From positions 1 through 64,000 of the forward strand of contig JBBPTG010000113.1 in NCBI GenBank assembly GCA_038093975.1: a stretch of 64,000 nucleotides of DNA. The letters are read 5' to 3'. Positions 46,934-60,025 of the stretch are shown here, piece after piece. Positions within the stretch are counted from its first letter, which is position 1. Each line of letters starts with the position of its first letter. Position numbers and translations under genes: made by a program. Source of the stretch: Chalciporus piperatus (taxonomy: Eukaryota > Basidiomycota > Agaricomycetes > Boletales > Boletaceae). The notes under the pieces were generated by a model that was not told the origin of the DNA, did not search any database, and saw nothing but the letters and a program-made list of their open reading frames with translations.

Positions 46934-47610
46934 GGCAACAGAGACGGACCACGGTGACAGATACGTGTTTTTGTTCATACACACATGAATTCAGCCGGAA
47001 GGCATGCAGGCATGCACCCATTCTATCTGGTAGTTGCCACGTTGGTTCTCTAATTCATGAAATGATACTCGATAACCGTATCATTCACGTTCCAGCGTGT
47101 GCGGATCGCGACCTTCAATCACACGAGAAGCTGAGACCCACAAAAAGGTGACATTCAGGAACAGTCAAATTGTGATTTCTGCGGGTTGCCGCGCTGATGT
47201 ACACCGCCAAAGCCTCCATTATATCTTCGGGGGCCCCTTGCCGGAAAACATGCTTTGTCACAGGATGTGGGCACACTGGCTGGACTTTTGAACCCCATGC
47301 AGGCCAAGATTTGGGGCCAAGGATGAAAAATACACGACGTCCTCCCCAATCAGACATGTTTTATGCTCTTTGACCAGCTACTTGTAGTTTGTCGTGTAGT
47401 TGCTTTGTGCTCTGCCTCCATCTCGCGAATAGAAACGTGTCGACCACACACAAATAAGGCAGTTCAAAGTCCGCCGTTGGCACACTCTTTCTCCTTCTTT
47501 TCCCTACGAAGTATAGGCGCTCTCTTCGCTCAACACCAGTCCATCCTCCATCCTTTCCTTCAAACTCTCCTCGGACTGGTGTCCTCTAAAACACTCTTCC
47601 TCATTTACAA
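46934..47610. other. Intergenic region
   Basis: No gene supported. The last 150 bases before the casein kinase ATG are C/T-rich (CTTTCTCCTTCTTTTCCC), a usual feature of strong fungal promoters. Confidence 0.4.
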
Positions 47611-50086
47611 ATGACGACCCCTCATGTTATAGCTTCATCCTCGGGACATCACTCTCAAACTGCCACCTCGAACGGCATCGTCGGCAATCATTTCCGCGTT
47701 GGCAAGAAAATTGGAGAGGGATCGTTTGGTGTCGTATTCGAAGGTGCGTTCATGGTGACCAACACTCATGCTATCATGGAGAGTCTCGAATGGTCAACAT
47801 GCGGTACGAGGAGATGCGAGCCACTTGCAACATTAGACGCCCGTGCCTTTCGACGCGGAGATGATAATCATGGAATCTGTCTGGCGCATGGGGATCAAAA
47901 GACTCCATCAGTCCTAGCTATTCCTGGAGATTGAACATCATGTCGCATCAACCCCGAGCTCTTCCTGCCATTTCTCGCTTTCTGGTCCCATGCCCTTTCA
48001 AATTGTAACGTTCGTCTTCATAGGTTCCAATCTTCTCGCAAATCAACCTGTTGCCATTAAATTCGTAAGTTACCGTTGCCCCGAGGAGACCACTGTTTTG
48101 ATCTCCGTCTGTTCTCAAAGGAACCACGAAAGTCCGATGCTCCCCAATTACGGGATGAATTTCGATCCTATAGAACACTCAACGGTACATGTGCGTTTAT
48201 CTTCGATCACCATCTTCTGTCCGCAGTCTAAGGTGTCGTTTATAGTGGGAGTTCCTCAGGTCCACCATTTCGGGCAGGAAGGACTTCACAATGTCCTGGT
48301 AATCGACCTTCTCGGTCCAAACCTTGAGGACCTCTTCGACATGTGTGGTCGAAAGTTCACCGTCAAGACGGTATGCATGGCCGCAAAGCAAATGGTGAGT
48401 TGATATCGATAGAGTGTCGTCTCTTGTGTGTATGCGTGCACATATGCTAGATTGGGTCAGGCGTGCCAACGTGGGTTTGTCGTGCTTCTCTCAGCTTTTC
48501 CCTAGTTATCGCCATGCATGTGTCGGTCGAAGAGCTAATCTTACTTTAGATTACGCGGATACAATCGGTTCACGACAAGTCACTCATTTATCGAGACATC
48601 AAGCCCGATAACTTCCTCGTTGGTGTTCCCAGCACGAAAACCGCCAACATTATTCACATCATAGGTCTGTCCGCTTTCACACTCGCTGGTTTCTCCCCCA
48701 ACCATCCAATCCGCGGTTTCATATTTATTTCGATATCATACCGCCGCGATGGGTATAGCCCATCGCCGGCAAATGCCGCTCCACTCATTCTCTTCTTAGG
48801 CCTATTAATCTGACTTTCGCCCTATTCAGATTTCGGCATGGCGAAGCATTACCGCGATCCAAAGTCGAAAGTTCACATCCCTTACCGTGAACGTAAGAGC
48901 CTGTCCGGTACAGCACGATACATGTCAATCAATACCCATCTGGGCCGTGAGCAGTCTCGGAGAGATGATTTAGAATCTCTGGGGCATGTGTTCATGTACT
49001 TCTTGCGGGGCGGCCTTCCTTGGCAAGGACTTAGGGCTGCGACAAACAAGCAGAAGTATGAGAAGATCGGAGAGAAGAAGCAGACCACCCCAATTTCGGA
49101 GCTGTGTGAAGGCTTTCCAGGTAAGTCCTTGTTTGCACTCAATCTCAGCCATTTCCGCACGGTTGGCTTGAGGTGATTTTCTCCTGACACATCTCTCTGA
49201 ATATACATCTTGCAGAGGAGTTGGCGATCTATATGAACTATGTGCGAAAGTTGGGCTTCGAGGAATCTCCTGACTACGACTTCCTTCGCGAGTTATTTGC
49301 GAAGGTTCTCAAGAACATCGGAGAGCAGGACGATGGCATTTACGATTGGATGCTACTGAACAACGGCAAAGGATGGGAGGCTGGGAATGTAGGCCATTTG
49401 GTGTTTATTTTCTCCAACCGTTACATAATCCTTTGTTTTGCCAGACGCCGTCCTCGTTATTGGCGCAGGCCCATGCAACTGCGAACGGGCCGCATACACC
49501 TCGCCATCGTGACACCAATCGTCGCCCCCGGGCTCAAGTGGCCGATCCATCGGCTCCTTCGACCCCGCTCGTCCTCGCCCCAACTCCTATCCATCATAAG
49601 AGTACTAGGCGTCCAGGCACTCGTGAAGGTCATGGCACACGAGATTCGGTAGCACGCGGAGATGGCGGTGTACAGCCAACCGCACCTGCTGGTAGGCGAG
49701 TAAGCCAGACGCCGCGGGACCATCCAGCGCTCGCTCCTCCTCACCCTTACGCTACTGTATCCGCCTCGCCAGGCTATCGCCAAGCCAACGGGTATGGTAG
49801 AGCTTCTCCTGCACAAGCGTCCCCAGCTGCGATGGGCATGAACGGCGGCGTTGTGGCCGGGCGTAATGATGGCTCTGAATCGTTTTTGTACGGTGTTCAG
49901 CCGCACGCCGGCAAGAATGTGACGAACTCCCGAGAGGATACCACTGGCGGTACGGTTGCTCGTGATGCTGCTCACACACGAATGGCCGTATTCGAAAGTC
50001 AGATGCGCGGCCCAGATGATTTAGAAGATGATAGACATCCCAAGAAACGGGGCTTCCTGTCCAGTTTACTCTGTTGCAGGGCATAA
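47611..50086 (+). CDS. Casein kinase I, membrane-anchored YCK/Cki1 type
   Basis: The frame opens [20 protein letters not shown]. The kinase domain follows: [18 protein letters not shown] (glycine loop), [13 protein letters not shown] (catalytic Lys), [35 protein letters not shown] (HRD-like RDIKPDN), [12 protein letters not shown] (DFG) and [18 protein letters not shown], the CK1 form of the APE region. [16 protein letters not shown] and [19 protein letters not shown] are also CK1-typical. The tail of about 180 residues is Pro/Ala/Ser-rich and ends [11 protein letters not shown]; the paired cysteines may be palmitoylated for plasma-membrane attachment. Intron 1 (about 280 nt) and one near 48666-48830 are longer than neighbours. 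Confidence 0.92.
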
Positions 50087-50897
50087 ATCGTCGCTGGTTG
50101 ATGCTTCGATGTGTTGTCGTGCGCTGGTCGCACTTCTTTGGGGACTCTGGTAAGCAATACATACCAGATTGCCTGCACCATTGACTAACGTCGAATATGA
50201 AGGGACTAGGTACTCGACGACACGCTTGATCTATCATTCTATTGCTATCATACATGCTTATCTAGCTTGCTGAATATCGCACGGGAATCACTGCTTCTTC
50301 GCAGGTCGACGATATCCTAAACACACTTCATACCCCACGACAGTCGTTACATCGCCGTATCCATCTTCGTCGTATTTCACGATCGTATAATCACTCCTGA
50401 GAGACTCGAGGAGGGAAATGGGATTGTGCTTCGTTGTCTATTATTCATTCATGCTTGTGTATTGCGTATGTTTTTACTTTATTTTACTTCCGAGGTGCGA
50501 TTGGGTGGTAGGCTAGCTCCTGCATCCAAGCATCCTTGTCGGAAGATAATGCATCGCTAATGAAGCATTTGTTCGATCTTCGACACGTCGAGCATCTAGA
50601 CGAGGCTTTGCAAAGAACACTTGAACTGTATTTACAGAAATGAATAACAAAGCAAGAAGGTGGGTACAAGACGAATGCGCGAAAGCATTATGGGTTTGCT
50701 GTGAATCTGCCAAATCGTACACTCAACACAAAGATTAAAAAAGGAGGGAAAAGAATTGTAATATCGTTCTGTCACGTTCAAAATTGAGTCACCAGAAAGC
50801 GTGAAGCGACAATCCTCCGAGGTCTGAACCCCCTCCTGGTCGACACCAATTTAGGACTTGCCCTGTTTGATTGCTGGCTGCATCCGCGTGGCTACCC
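50087..50897. other. Intergenic region between convergent genes
   Basis: Lies between the 3' ends of casein kinase I (plus) and the small mitochondrial gene (minus). No coding sequence is supported. Confidence 0.4.
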
Positions 50898-51350
50898 TCA
50901 AACACCTGTTGCCCCAGGACCCTTGGTATTTCCCCCTTCCCCAGCCTCGTTCTGAGGGACTGCGCGCGTAGTGTTGGGGTGTGGCAAGCTCGAGCTGGTC
51001 GAACTATGTAGCCCCTCAGGATTTGGTGCGGTTGTCGCGGGGAAGTTCTCATAAGGCGCTGATGTGGGATACGCGCCAGAGGGGACCTCGTACGGTGTAT
51101 TGGACGGGTCAGGTTCCGAGACGACATATGTGCGCGTCCCAGAGGATGTTATATGTGGCTCTGGAGAACTATCGCCCTGCTTCTCATACATGCCTGGCGG
51201 GGTGCTCGACGTGGACGACGTCAGGGGGTTGGTCGCATTGAGAGTGACGAAAGGGGAGTGAAAGGCGCGGATTTGTGCGCGGTTGTGGGTTGTTTGTATG
51301 CGGGGGAGGGCGCGGACGAGGGCGGCGAGGGGGGAGAATGCCTTGGACAT
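50898..51350 (-). CDS. Small predicted mitochondrial protein, uncharacterised
   Basis: From ATG 51350 the frame gives 150 residues beginning MSKAFSPLAALVRALPRIQT and IRAFHSPFVTLN: Arg-rich, no acidic residues, with RAFHS resembling a mitochondrial presequence cleavage region. The rest is Pro/Ser/Thr-rich with YVVSEPDPSNTPYEVPSGAY followed by PTSAPYENF, a string I recall as strongly conserved in an uncharacterised basidiomycete family. The frame is open upstream to 51443 with no better ATG context, so a longer form is possible. Function unknown. Confidence 0.6.
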   Translation of the reverse strand: MSKAFSPLAALVRALPRIQTTHNRAQIRAFHSPFVTLNATNPLTSSTSSTPPGMYEKQGDSSPEPHITSSGTRTYVVSEPDPSNTPYEVPSGAYPTSAPYENFPATTAPNPEGLHSSTSSSLPHPNTTRAVPQNEAGEGGNTKGPGATGV

Positions 51351-54300
51351 GGTGGACGTGGCACTGGTTGTGAGGTGAATGGGTGGCGTAAGCGCGGGAG
51401 GAGATACGGATGCGGGGTAACTCGTGCGAAGTTTGGGACACATGATGATGACATAACCTTATGCTCTTCGGGAGCAAGTTCTTGACCGAGTAGTATTTGG
51501 TCAACCGGCCATTCGCGTCTTCGACTGGAGACAACGGCGAGCGATTCTAGCGAGATAACCTCTAGTTCCATGGAAGTTGACTTGATGACCCCTCGGTGTC
51601 TCTCTGTCCGATCACCGCATAGCAGACCCGCGTCACGTTGGCGTCATCACGGAACCATATCAACAATACTGCAAAGTTCGCTTCCCCACAGCAGTAAACT
51701 GTTATCGCGGTCAAATTTCTGTGTGAAGTTCAAGTCGTCGATTATCAGATGTACCCCGCGGAGTTGCTGCGCGTCACACCTAGTCTGGTGACCAGACCCT
51801 TGCCTCATAGACGGTATGGTGACCAGACTACGTCACACCTGGGGAGAAGCAACCAACACTGCCATCCGAGTCCCTGACACTGGCAGAGGGTGGTATTTAC
51901 TGCTCCGGCACTTTGCATCACATAGATCTAGTGCCGGTGTGAAGGGTTCCTGAGACCTCCGATGCTAATCACGAATAACCACGCGCATTTCCGACCTCGA
52001 CGGGGATGACCAACTGGCTGTACTGTGGGTTAGTGTGCATTATTTGCTTATGATGCTCTCCATCATCCATGCTTCTCAGGCATGTTCCAAGGTTTACTTC
52101 CAACCTTCTACGTTTCCATGCGCAAATCGCGGACGCAGGTCACATGGCTAATCAAAGCGTGTTGGTGGAGTTGGGACCTTCTTGGTCAGATCTTCCGATC
52201 CGAGGACAGGGTAATTGGGCAATGATATTGCTCTCGACCACTTCCGTTTGTTTAGGGTTCTTGGCCAGCCAGGGTGTAACTGCCATCCGCTCTAGCTGAC
52301 ACGATTCAGCGAAGAGCCTGGTAATATAACCTTGGGGGATGTGTCGGATCTAGGCTTTACGATCGTTTACTATTCGCTGCTGATATACCTGCTGATGGTT
52401 AGAAATGAGAGTCGGCAACAATGATGTCATGGTGACAATATGGTTCGATCGTCCTCCGCGGGCCCTCGATAGTTTGAAGGTTGGTAACGACCGATATCGG
52501 AACCTGACTAGCGCAGTTGCGCCCACTCCAAGTAAGTTGCCAAACTTGGTTGCAGGATCATCACAACCAAAGGAAAAGTCTCCCTTGACAACTGTCCAGT
52601 GACGAGTAACTGCCTATCGTGGCTGCGCCACCATTTCACCAGAGTGCGTATTCTTATTATTCCACCTGTTGTTAATCTCATATTAGAACTTCACCCCATG
52701 TGCCCATGTTGGACCTTCTGGGTTGCTGTGACTCAGGGTGCGGTGATCATGGCTATCAATTCACTTCTCGTCAGATCCGGACAGCTTTACTTGACCACAC
52801 TTGGAATTTTTTCATTCCAAACCAAGGTGCGCTCTCCAGCCGAGTTCCATGTCTCATGAAATGAGCGTGACTTTTAATAAAACGGGGGCGGTATTCAATC
52901 TAGTTGTCTTGGATTTTCCCCCGGTTGCAAAGTCGTGGTCCAGAGCAAGTGGCAAACTACTGGCAGGGTTTCGGGATGCATATCACACTTTTGCGATCTC
53001 GGTTCGCTTTTTCTCTGTTTGTGTAAGTACCCCTAGAGTGTCATCACTGACACTATGTCCTCGGTGTTTTCCAGGGCGTTTCAGAGTCCTGTATCGGACG
53101 AATACGGTAAATTTTACATTTTCTCGAATAGAGTAGTTATTTATGCTCACTATGGCCTCCTGGCTTACCCCTGTCTTACGGTCGGTTTCAAGTTTATTCC
53201 CCCAGAATCATCTGAAAGAATACCGCATGATACACTCGTTGGGATGCAGACTTCGGAGCCGAGGAGGGTCTGGATATTCTTCACATCAATCGATGAGAAT
53301 TGCGGTGGGGTACACCAGGCTCTGAGTGTATTTGGAGGAGTAGTACTTATCAGTGGATAGGATGTTTGTGAGGTGGCGGTGGTACCAAAGCTATGAAGTG
53401 TGCCCTTTGGGAAACTCTCGATCAGGACCAATTGGGGCTAGTATTATCGTCTATCTTGTGACCTCTATTATCAATGACGTGGTGATATGGTCAGCTACCG
53501 GAGTGTGAGGAACGAATGTGATGTTATCTGCTTGTGGTCCGCCAAGAGTGGGTGGAACGAACTTGAACCGGGCAGCCTGAGAAGTGCGTGGCGCGAGAGA
53601 ATCAGGTCAATGGTGAGTCAGGAAAAAATTTGACCGACACGAATTTGCTCCGGGTAGCAAGCGGTGCGACATGATCCTCGTGCAGACTCAGACAGTGATT
53701 TTTGTCGAGCTGTTCATCACTGTTCATCACCGTCGTTGAGCGCGATGCATCTCACCGAGTACATAAGGCCCGATTGCCGGACGCCAAAAGGCAAGTCCCG
53801 ATTCGGCAACTGACGTTGGCGTTTGCAGCCGTCCGTTCCTCTGCAACGACGACGACTGAAAACGTCCATTATTGTCGTCCATCATGCGCTTCTCTCCTCG
53901 CTTTTTTCGCCACACGAAAGATCCACAGCTCCTGGTATTACTCCGACACCGCTTTAGGTGCCACATGGATACGATGTCCTTCCTCTCTCGTCCATTAACT
54001 TAAGTCCACGGACATCACTTAGGTGAAGTTTGCATATTGCTCGGCACTTGTTTTACCGTGTCACCGCGGCCGCCGGCTTCGCTTGCCTAATACTGTCCAA
54101 CCTAACCGATATTTTCTGCGGTTTTTTTGTGATGGCGCCCGAGGGGGTTCCTCCGCATTCAATAGCTTGCTTCCAGAATACCACACGCACCTTGCGTGGC
54201 CAGTTATTGCCTTATATGAAGTCCCGGGGGAGCGATCTATATTCAAGACATTTTGGTCTCCCCATTGGAGTTTCACGAGTCAGAAACTTCTCTGCCAGGT

Positions 54301-54428
54301 GCTAGATTGTCGGAAAGTCGATCCTTGCCTGCTGCTTCCGACTTCCGAATCCGAGAGCGCCTTTACTCCAGGGTTTATAACCTCCCCCTTGATAGCGTTC
54401 CTCTGCCCAATACTTGGACACAGCGAGT
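51351..54428. other. Gene-poor region, 3 kb
   Basis: No gene can be supported. Short frames are scattered on both strands. A 15-bp palindrome, GTCTGGTGACCAGAC, lies near 51782-51796, with the direct repeat GTCACACCT on either side of it. A weak transmembrane-like frame at 52599-52859 may be a decayed fragment. Confidence 0.4.
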
Positions 54429-56590
54429 ATGCACCCACTTTCAACGCAAGACGCTTCCGTCCTCACAGTAACCGCTGGCCTGGTGAGCACGCCCCTTTCT
54501 TCCCCCGCCCCATTATCCTGACAGCTCTTGCAGGCGTGTCATTTGGTGTTCAACCGTTATGAGCCCGTCAACCCCCTTTCTCATCTCTTCCTCCTGGTGG
54601 TTGTTCCTGGCATCTTGGTTGGCGGGCTTTTGTCCAGCTTTTCTTCCGTCACTCGCGTTGTGACTTGCACATACTTGCTCTATTATTCCACCATCCTCAC
54701 CTCCGTCATTGCTTATCGTCTTTCGCCCTTCCACCCACTTGCCAAGTATCCCGGACCTATTCCATGCCGCATCTCGAAACTCTGGATGGCCTGGATATCC
54801 ACAGACGGAAAACAGCACAAATATAATTATAATTTGCATCAGAAATATGGTGACGTCGTAAGGATCGGTAAGGACGCGTTGTTTATCCCCGCTGTTAGGT
54901 CTCTACTCACCTGAGGCATGGCAGGCCCTAACGAGTTATCCTTTCGCAATGTTAATGCCATCTCCCCTCTGATGGGCTCTTCCGGGCTTCCCAAAGGACC
55001 ACGTAAGTACATTTAAACTTATCAGGCCCCCGATGTCTGAGCTTATTCCCTCTAGACTGGGACGGCCGTATGGCTGAGCAGACAACCATCCGAGCGCTAA
55101 TATCATTACGAGACCCCGCGGAGCACGCGCGGCGCCGGAAACCGTGGACCAGAGGGTTCGGCTCAACTGCACTGAAAGGCTACGAAGAAATCCTTGGCAA
55201 GAGAGTGCATGAGTTCGTGACGGCACTGGAAAGGCAAGAACAGCCTGTGAACCTGGTTGAGTGGATCAGTCGCTTTACGTGAGCTTTCTCCCCTCTCCTT
55301 CCAGTCGTAACCTAAAACGTCGATCATAGATTCGACTTTATGAGTGACATGGCGTGAGTTTCTCCTTCGCGAGAATTTCTTCCTCATCTCAGTTTGTTGT
55401 GATAGATTTGGTGGAGGGTCAGAGATGTTGCGCGATGGTGACAAGGATAACACTTGGCAGTTGTTGGAAAGCGGATTACCGTACGTACATCCTGCTGCTG
55501 GTTGAATCTAGTTGGTGATCTAACTCAATTTCCAGGCTAGCTCTAATATTGAGCCACCTGCCTTGGTTGGGGAAATACTACATCTTGTTGCCAGGGATTG
55601 GCCCAGATTTGAAGAAATTTCGCTCGTTTTGTCAAGAGCGTGCGATGATTAGACGATCTCAAGGCTCCCAATCCAAGGATCTGTTCCACTATCTGGTAAG
55701 TACCTGGTACCCCGCTGTTGACTCGAGACTAGACTCCGCTGCCTTAGATTGACGAAGCGGGCGTTGAGCGTTCCCCTCCCACATTTGCAGAAGTGGCTTC
55801 CGATGGAGTCCTTGCTATAGTCGCAGGCTCAGACACAACTGCCACGACACTCAGCACTATATTTTGGGCGCTTCTGAGTCACCCTACGGCCTACCGCCGA
55901 CTCCAAGCGGAAGTTGATCACTTTTACCCTCCCGGCGAGGATACTTTGTCCACTGCATATCACCAGCAAATGAATTATCTTAATGCCGTAATGTGAGTCG
56001 TCGCACTTTTTTTTATCACTGAGGAGTTCACTCAATATAAACCATTTCAGTAACGAAGCCCTTCGATTGTTCCCACCTGTTCTCAGTGGTAGTCAGCGTG
56101 CAACACCCAGGGGTAGTGGAGGAAAGCTACTGGGACATCAGTAAGTCATCAACCATTTTTGTCTTCTCGTGTGTCTCATTTCTGTACTTCTAGCTTCATA
56201 CCAGAGGGAACGAGCACCTTTGTTCATTTTTATTCCCTCCACCGCGACCCTCGCAACTTCTCGCCGATGCCTGACACCTTCTGGCCCGAACGATGGCTCT
56301 CGGATGACGAAAGAAGGGGTTTGGGGTACTCAAGTGGCTCGGACAAGACTTCTTTCAGGCATGATTCGGCGGCCTTTGTCCCTTTCTCCTTCGGACCCGC
56401 TAATTGCGTTGGCAAAAATCTTGCATATCAAGAAATGCGAACTGTCATCTGTATGATGATGCAGCGTTTGAATTTCCGATTTGCGGACGGGTATGATCCC
56501 GAATCCTGGGACCGCGACTTGAAGGACTACTTTGTGGCGACGAAGGGTAGGCTGCCTGTTGTCTTATCTCCACGGGCTGCGAGCAGTTGA
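54429..56590 (+). CDS. Cytochrome P450 monooxygenase
   Basis: ATG at 54429 gives MHPLSTQDASVLTVTAGLAC, continuing across an intron to HLVFNRYEPVNPLSHLFLLV, a membrane anchor, then the Pro-rich hinge HPLAKYPGPIPC. Further landmarks: WPKGP-like GLPKGPHWDGRM, EHARRRKPWTRGF (helix C), IVAGSDTTATTLSTIFWALL (I helix AGxDTT), INEALRLFPPV (ExxR), FWPERWLSDDE (PERF region) and the haem loop FVPFSFGPANCVGKNLAYQE with the Cys ligand. It ends KGRLPVVLSPRAASS. About nine introns all splice in frame, so it appears intact, about 520-550 residues. It resembles expanded basidiomycete P450s of secondary or xenobiotic metabolism; it has no clustered partner genes here. Confidence 0.92.
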
Positions 56591-58306
56591 GGCCCAATGA
56601 TCGTAACGATTTTTACACTGTACTAGCTTAGACCATCTAGTTATTGACGTGTAATTCTATTTCTTATGATTTCTCCTTCAGATAACAATAATGAATCCGT
56701 ACGCTTCGTTGATGTGGGAGCCTGATGATGCTCTGGTTTGACCCGGGAAGAAAGTCCCCAGATTATGTCCCAACATTGCGGGTGTGCCTGAAGCGTTGAC
56801 GCCTCACCTTGGTGAGAGTTCAGGTTGTTCAGCTGACCACCGCGCTTCGTCGTGGAGCCTCTCGTGACTGACACCAAGAGCACCAGATCCAACAGTGGCG
56901 GCCCCTAAATGGGGGGGACTTTCTGATTGGTGGATTCCACTGAGCTTCCTTCCGTCCCTGTCGTGGTTATCACTTAGGCATAGATCTAAAAGCAGATCTC
57001 TGGCGAGTACCCCTGAGGAATGCAACCTCGTACAGAAATACATGAATCTAGGGCCGTATTCAGGTCCCGGGGTGTCGAAGATCAGTGATCACCAATGCTG
57101 TTCGAGCGATTCAACACATTTGAACTGTCAGGAACCTTCAAACCGGAGAAGATGACTCCCAGCAATGAGGCTCTCTAGAGATGCGCACCCGGACCAGGTT
57201 CCGCCGAGAAGCACATTTTCCGGTCCAGTAGTGACCCCATATAGGTGATGCGACGAAAACAGGAAATATGATGGCGGTCGAGATACATTGCAAGATGGAG
57301 CTGAAAGTTCCCAGTTCACCTCACCATCGCCGTGATTCGTGACCGGTCCATGCCCTCTTCCGCTCTCACCGTCGAAAACTCGGAGTCCGACTGATCGCCC
57401 CGCAAAGTCAACGATGTGATGGCCGAAGAAACGCGCAAAAAATGCTGGCACAGTGTTATGCCAATATCAAGTGAGTCCGAGTGATTACGTTGCCGATGCA
57501 GCGATCCTGACCCTGCAACGGCGTCTATTTGCTAAACCTGGAGAATGCCTACACTCTTCGGTTTTCCGAGCCTGGAGCTCCCTTTTCCGTATGTTGAGAA
57601 CTGATGATTGGACCGGAATACCAAAACTCTGAAAATTGCAGATGATGTTGGTAGTTTATGATGTTCAGCCTGGTCGCCGCATGATAACTGTGACATTACT
57701 TGGTCTTTCTAGCATACTACGACTCCAATGTACCGAGATCTCCTTCTGGTTCGGCTCCCGACGCCACCTTGATTCAGTCGTGGTGTTCTTCGATCTGCAT
57801 TCCGGTGCAGTCGCTCACCATGCATTCCGACACATTGGGCAGGATCTCTGATACCCAAAACACGGAGGCCGCACAGAACGGGGACCATGTCGCTCTAACC
57901 AGAAAAGTGCCATACTTTCCAATGCCGAGTGAGTGTAGTGATAATGTCATTCGATTGCTGATCCTACGATCCATCGCAATATAGGATCAAATCTGCTGTT
58001 CATTTTGAGATGGTGCCTCCGGTGGAATGCACTCCGCGCTCTAGAACGGCGGGGACATGGATCTCGTTATAATTAAGAAGACAGGAAGTCTCAATTGCCG
58101 TTAATCTGCGGTGTCCGCGAAAACGATCCCCGTTATATCTTCGTGGTCGTTGGCGGAGCCGCCACCAAGGCTTCCGAGACAGCACGAGATCGGGGGTCAG
58201 ATACAGTGATCGCTGGGCCTTACCTGCTGATTCCGACTTCACGGTCAAAACTTTTCCATTGTTCTGGAGACGCCGCTGGCTTCCGCCCCGATTTTTCCAT
58301 TGGGTA

Positions 58307-58426
58307 CAGTATTTTCTTGTCCCTCTCTCATGTTTCCAGGTCCGGTGAACACGCAGTTGGCCAAGGCAGTATTTTCTTGTCCCTCTCTCATGTTTCCAGG
58401 TCCGGTGAACACGCAGTTGGCCAAGG
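58307..58426. repeat. Perfect 60-bp tandem duplication
   Basis: 58307-58366 (CAGTATTTTCTTGTCCCTCT...) is repeated without a mismatch at 58367-58426. The unit is a multiple of three and reads as a 20-residue repeat on the minus strand, but no gene is evident. Confidence 0.95.
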
Positions 58427-58926
58427 CATGTATTTCCAACGTTCATCTGACCAAAAATCGCCCGTAGGCTGATAAGTAGCCCTGATTCATTTCGGCATAC
58501 GGAATCGCGGGTGGGACCTACGGCGATCCTACTCAAGGCAAAGTTTTCCCAATCAATCGAGCGACGGTTCAAGATCGAGAATTCTCGTCCAAGACGGGGT
58601 AATCAGTAGACTGGGTTTGGAGATTGGGGCTGTTATCGACGAGGAACACTAGATGCAATTGCTCGTCGAGTGCAAGTTGACCTGTCAGAATGTCCTCATA
58701 CTTGCAGTTGACGCAGGATTATCCTTGACATAGGAAAGCAGGGGCCAGGACAAGGGGAAACGGATGCTTGTCTGGAGGACTGACGGGAATGTTCACTAGC
58801 ACTCCCCAAGGACTTTGGGGGTTAAACGGTATGAGTTCTTGATAAGAGTTGTTTGTAGACAATTCTCATGGATTGGATTGCGTAGATTTGTGTAAGCCCA
58901 GGCCAGGCCTTTTGTAACGTGACAGT

Positions 58927-58950
58927 CGAGTGTCATTATTATGACACTCG
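58927..58950. repeat. Perfect inverted repeat (10-bp arms, 4-nt loop)
   Basis: CGAGTGTCAT, loop TATT, then ATGACACTCG. It could be a transcription hairpin, an operator-like site or the end of a small inverted-repeat element; nothing nearby decides. Confidence 0.7.
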
Positions 58951-60025
58951 AATGGAGCAGAAAACTGGCCTGAAATATTCTGCTAATGATTACCTTAGAT
59001 GATCTTCGTTGCGAGTACCTTCAGCGTGTCATTCGACCGTGTAAGGACCTTCCAATGACTTCTCTTCGAAACACCCATTGATGACGTCCGGAATGTGGAG
59101 TTGGATCCATGCCGATCAAGGCTTCAAGGCTTCAAGGGACAAACTTGAATGGTTTGGGGCTTTTAACGGATGTGACAGTACGTCTGTCGAACTCAGTTCC
59201 GGGGGGTTGGACTGACATACAACCTCTACGCTCGTTATTGCCACATCGCAACAGAGCCGACATCAACAGGCGGTGTCCAGCTCATTTTTCACGATTCGGA
59301 TCAAGTTGTGCTCATTCGAACAGTCATCCTCTGGGACCGAAGAGGACACTTATCTCGTTTTGTGCGATATACTTCAGTGAGCAATCATGCTCAAACGTGT
59401 GGGAACATCACATTCCTTTGGGTACTGACGAAGTTCATTCCAGGCAGTCGTCTCATGAGTGAGAGTTGATATATGCGGAGTCGCTCTCCAGCATGTATAG
59501 TGGCTTCCAGCAGCTGCGTCCTCGCGTCGATGTCCACATCGCAATATACCAATGTTCCAGACCTTTAAACAGTTTCCGGGTCATGGCACCATCAGCGTGG
59601 ATTCGGTCGCAGGAATCTTCGGAACGAACAGATCTTTACGGTAGGTTAACCTTTCTTCGGTTCGTCTTTGTTGAATCTCTCAGCAGGGCCCTCATTTTGA
59701 AAATTCTTGCTTCACCTATGAGTTCAGAGGAGCGAGCACACCTGACGCCAATTAGCCTTCAGCTGGCTTTCGATGCCCTCTACTCAACACTGCTGAGAAG
59801 GCGTGATCTAGGGTCGGGAGCCATTATATTTCGTTTTCAGCAAAACTGACGATCCATTGCGTCGCATGGGCCATACCAGAATGTACAAGTTGGTGCTACC
59901 TTAAACAAAGAAATATCCCGAATATATATAGTGCTAAATGAGCATCAGGAAGATACGAAACAGCGAAGACGACAACAATCGAAGACGACACGAACTGGTG
60001 CCCAGACCAGGTCCACATATCCCCT

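Larger units (their letters stand above)
56591..60025. other. Gene-poor region, 3.4 kb
   Basis: No gene is supported between the P450 and the GTPase. The region contains a perfect 60-bp tandem duplication (58307-58426) and a perfect 10-bp-stem hairpin (58927-58950). Open frames are short and lack motifs. It may be decayed mobile DNA, but I see no transposase or reverse-transcriptase motif. Confidence 0.4.

Noticed and set aside
52599..52859. Hydrophobic frame resembling the membrane part of the fungal DUF6533 family
   Set aside because: Similarity is only in general pattern (Cys, Trp, Gln-rich helix) and no flanking exons could be joined.
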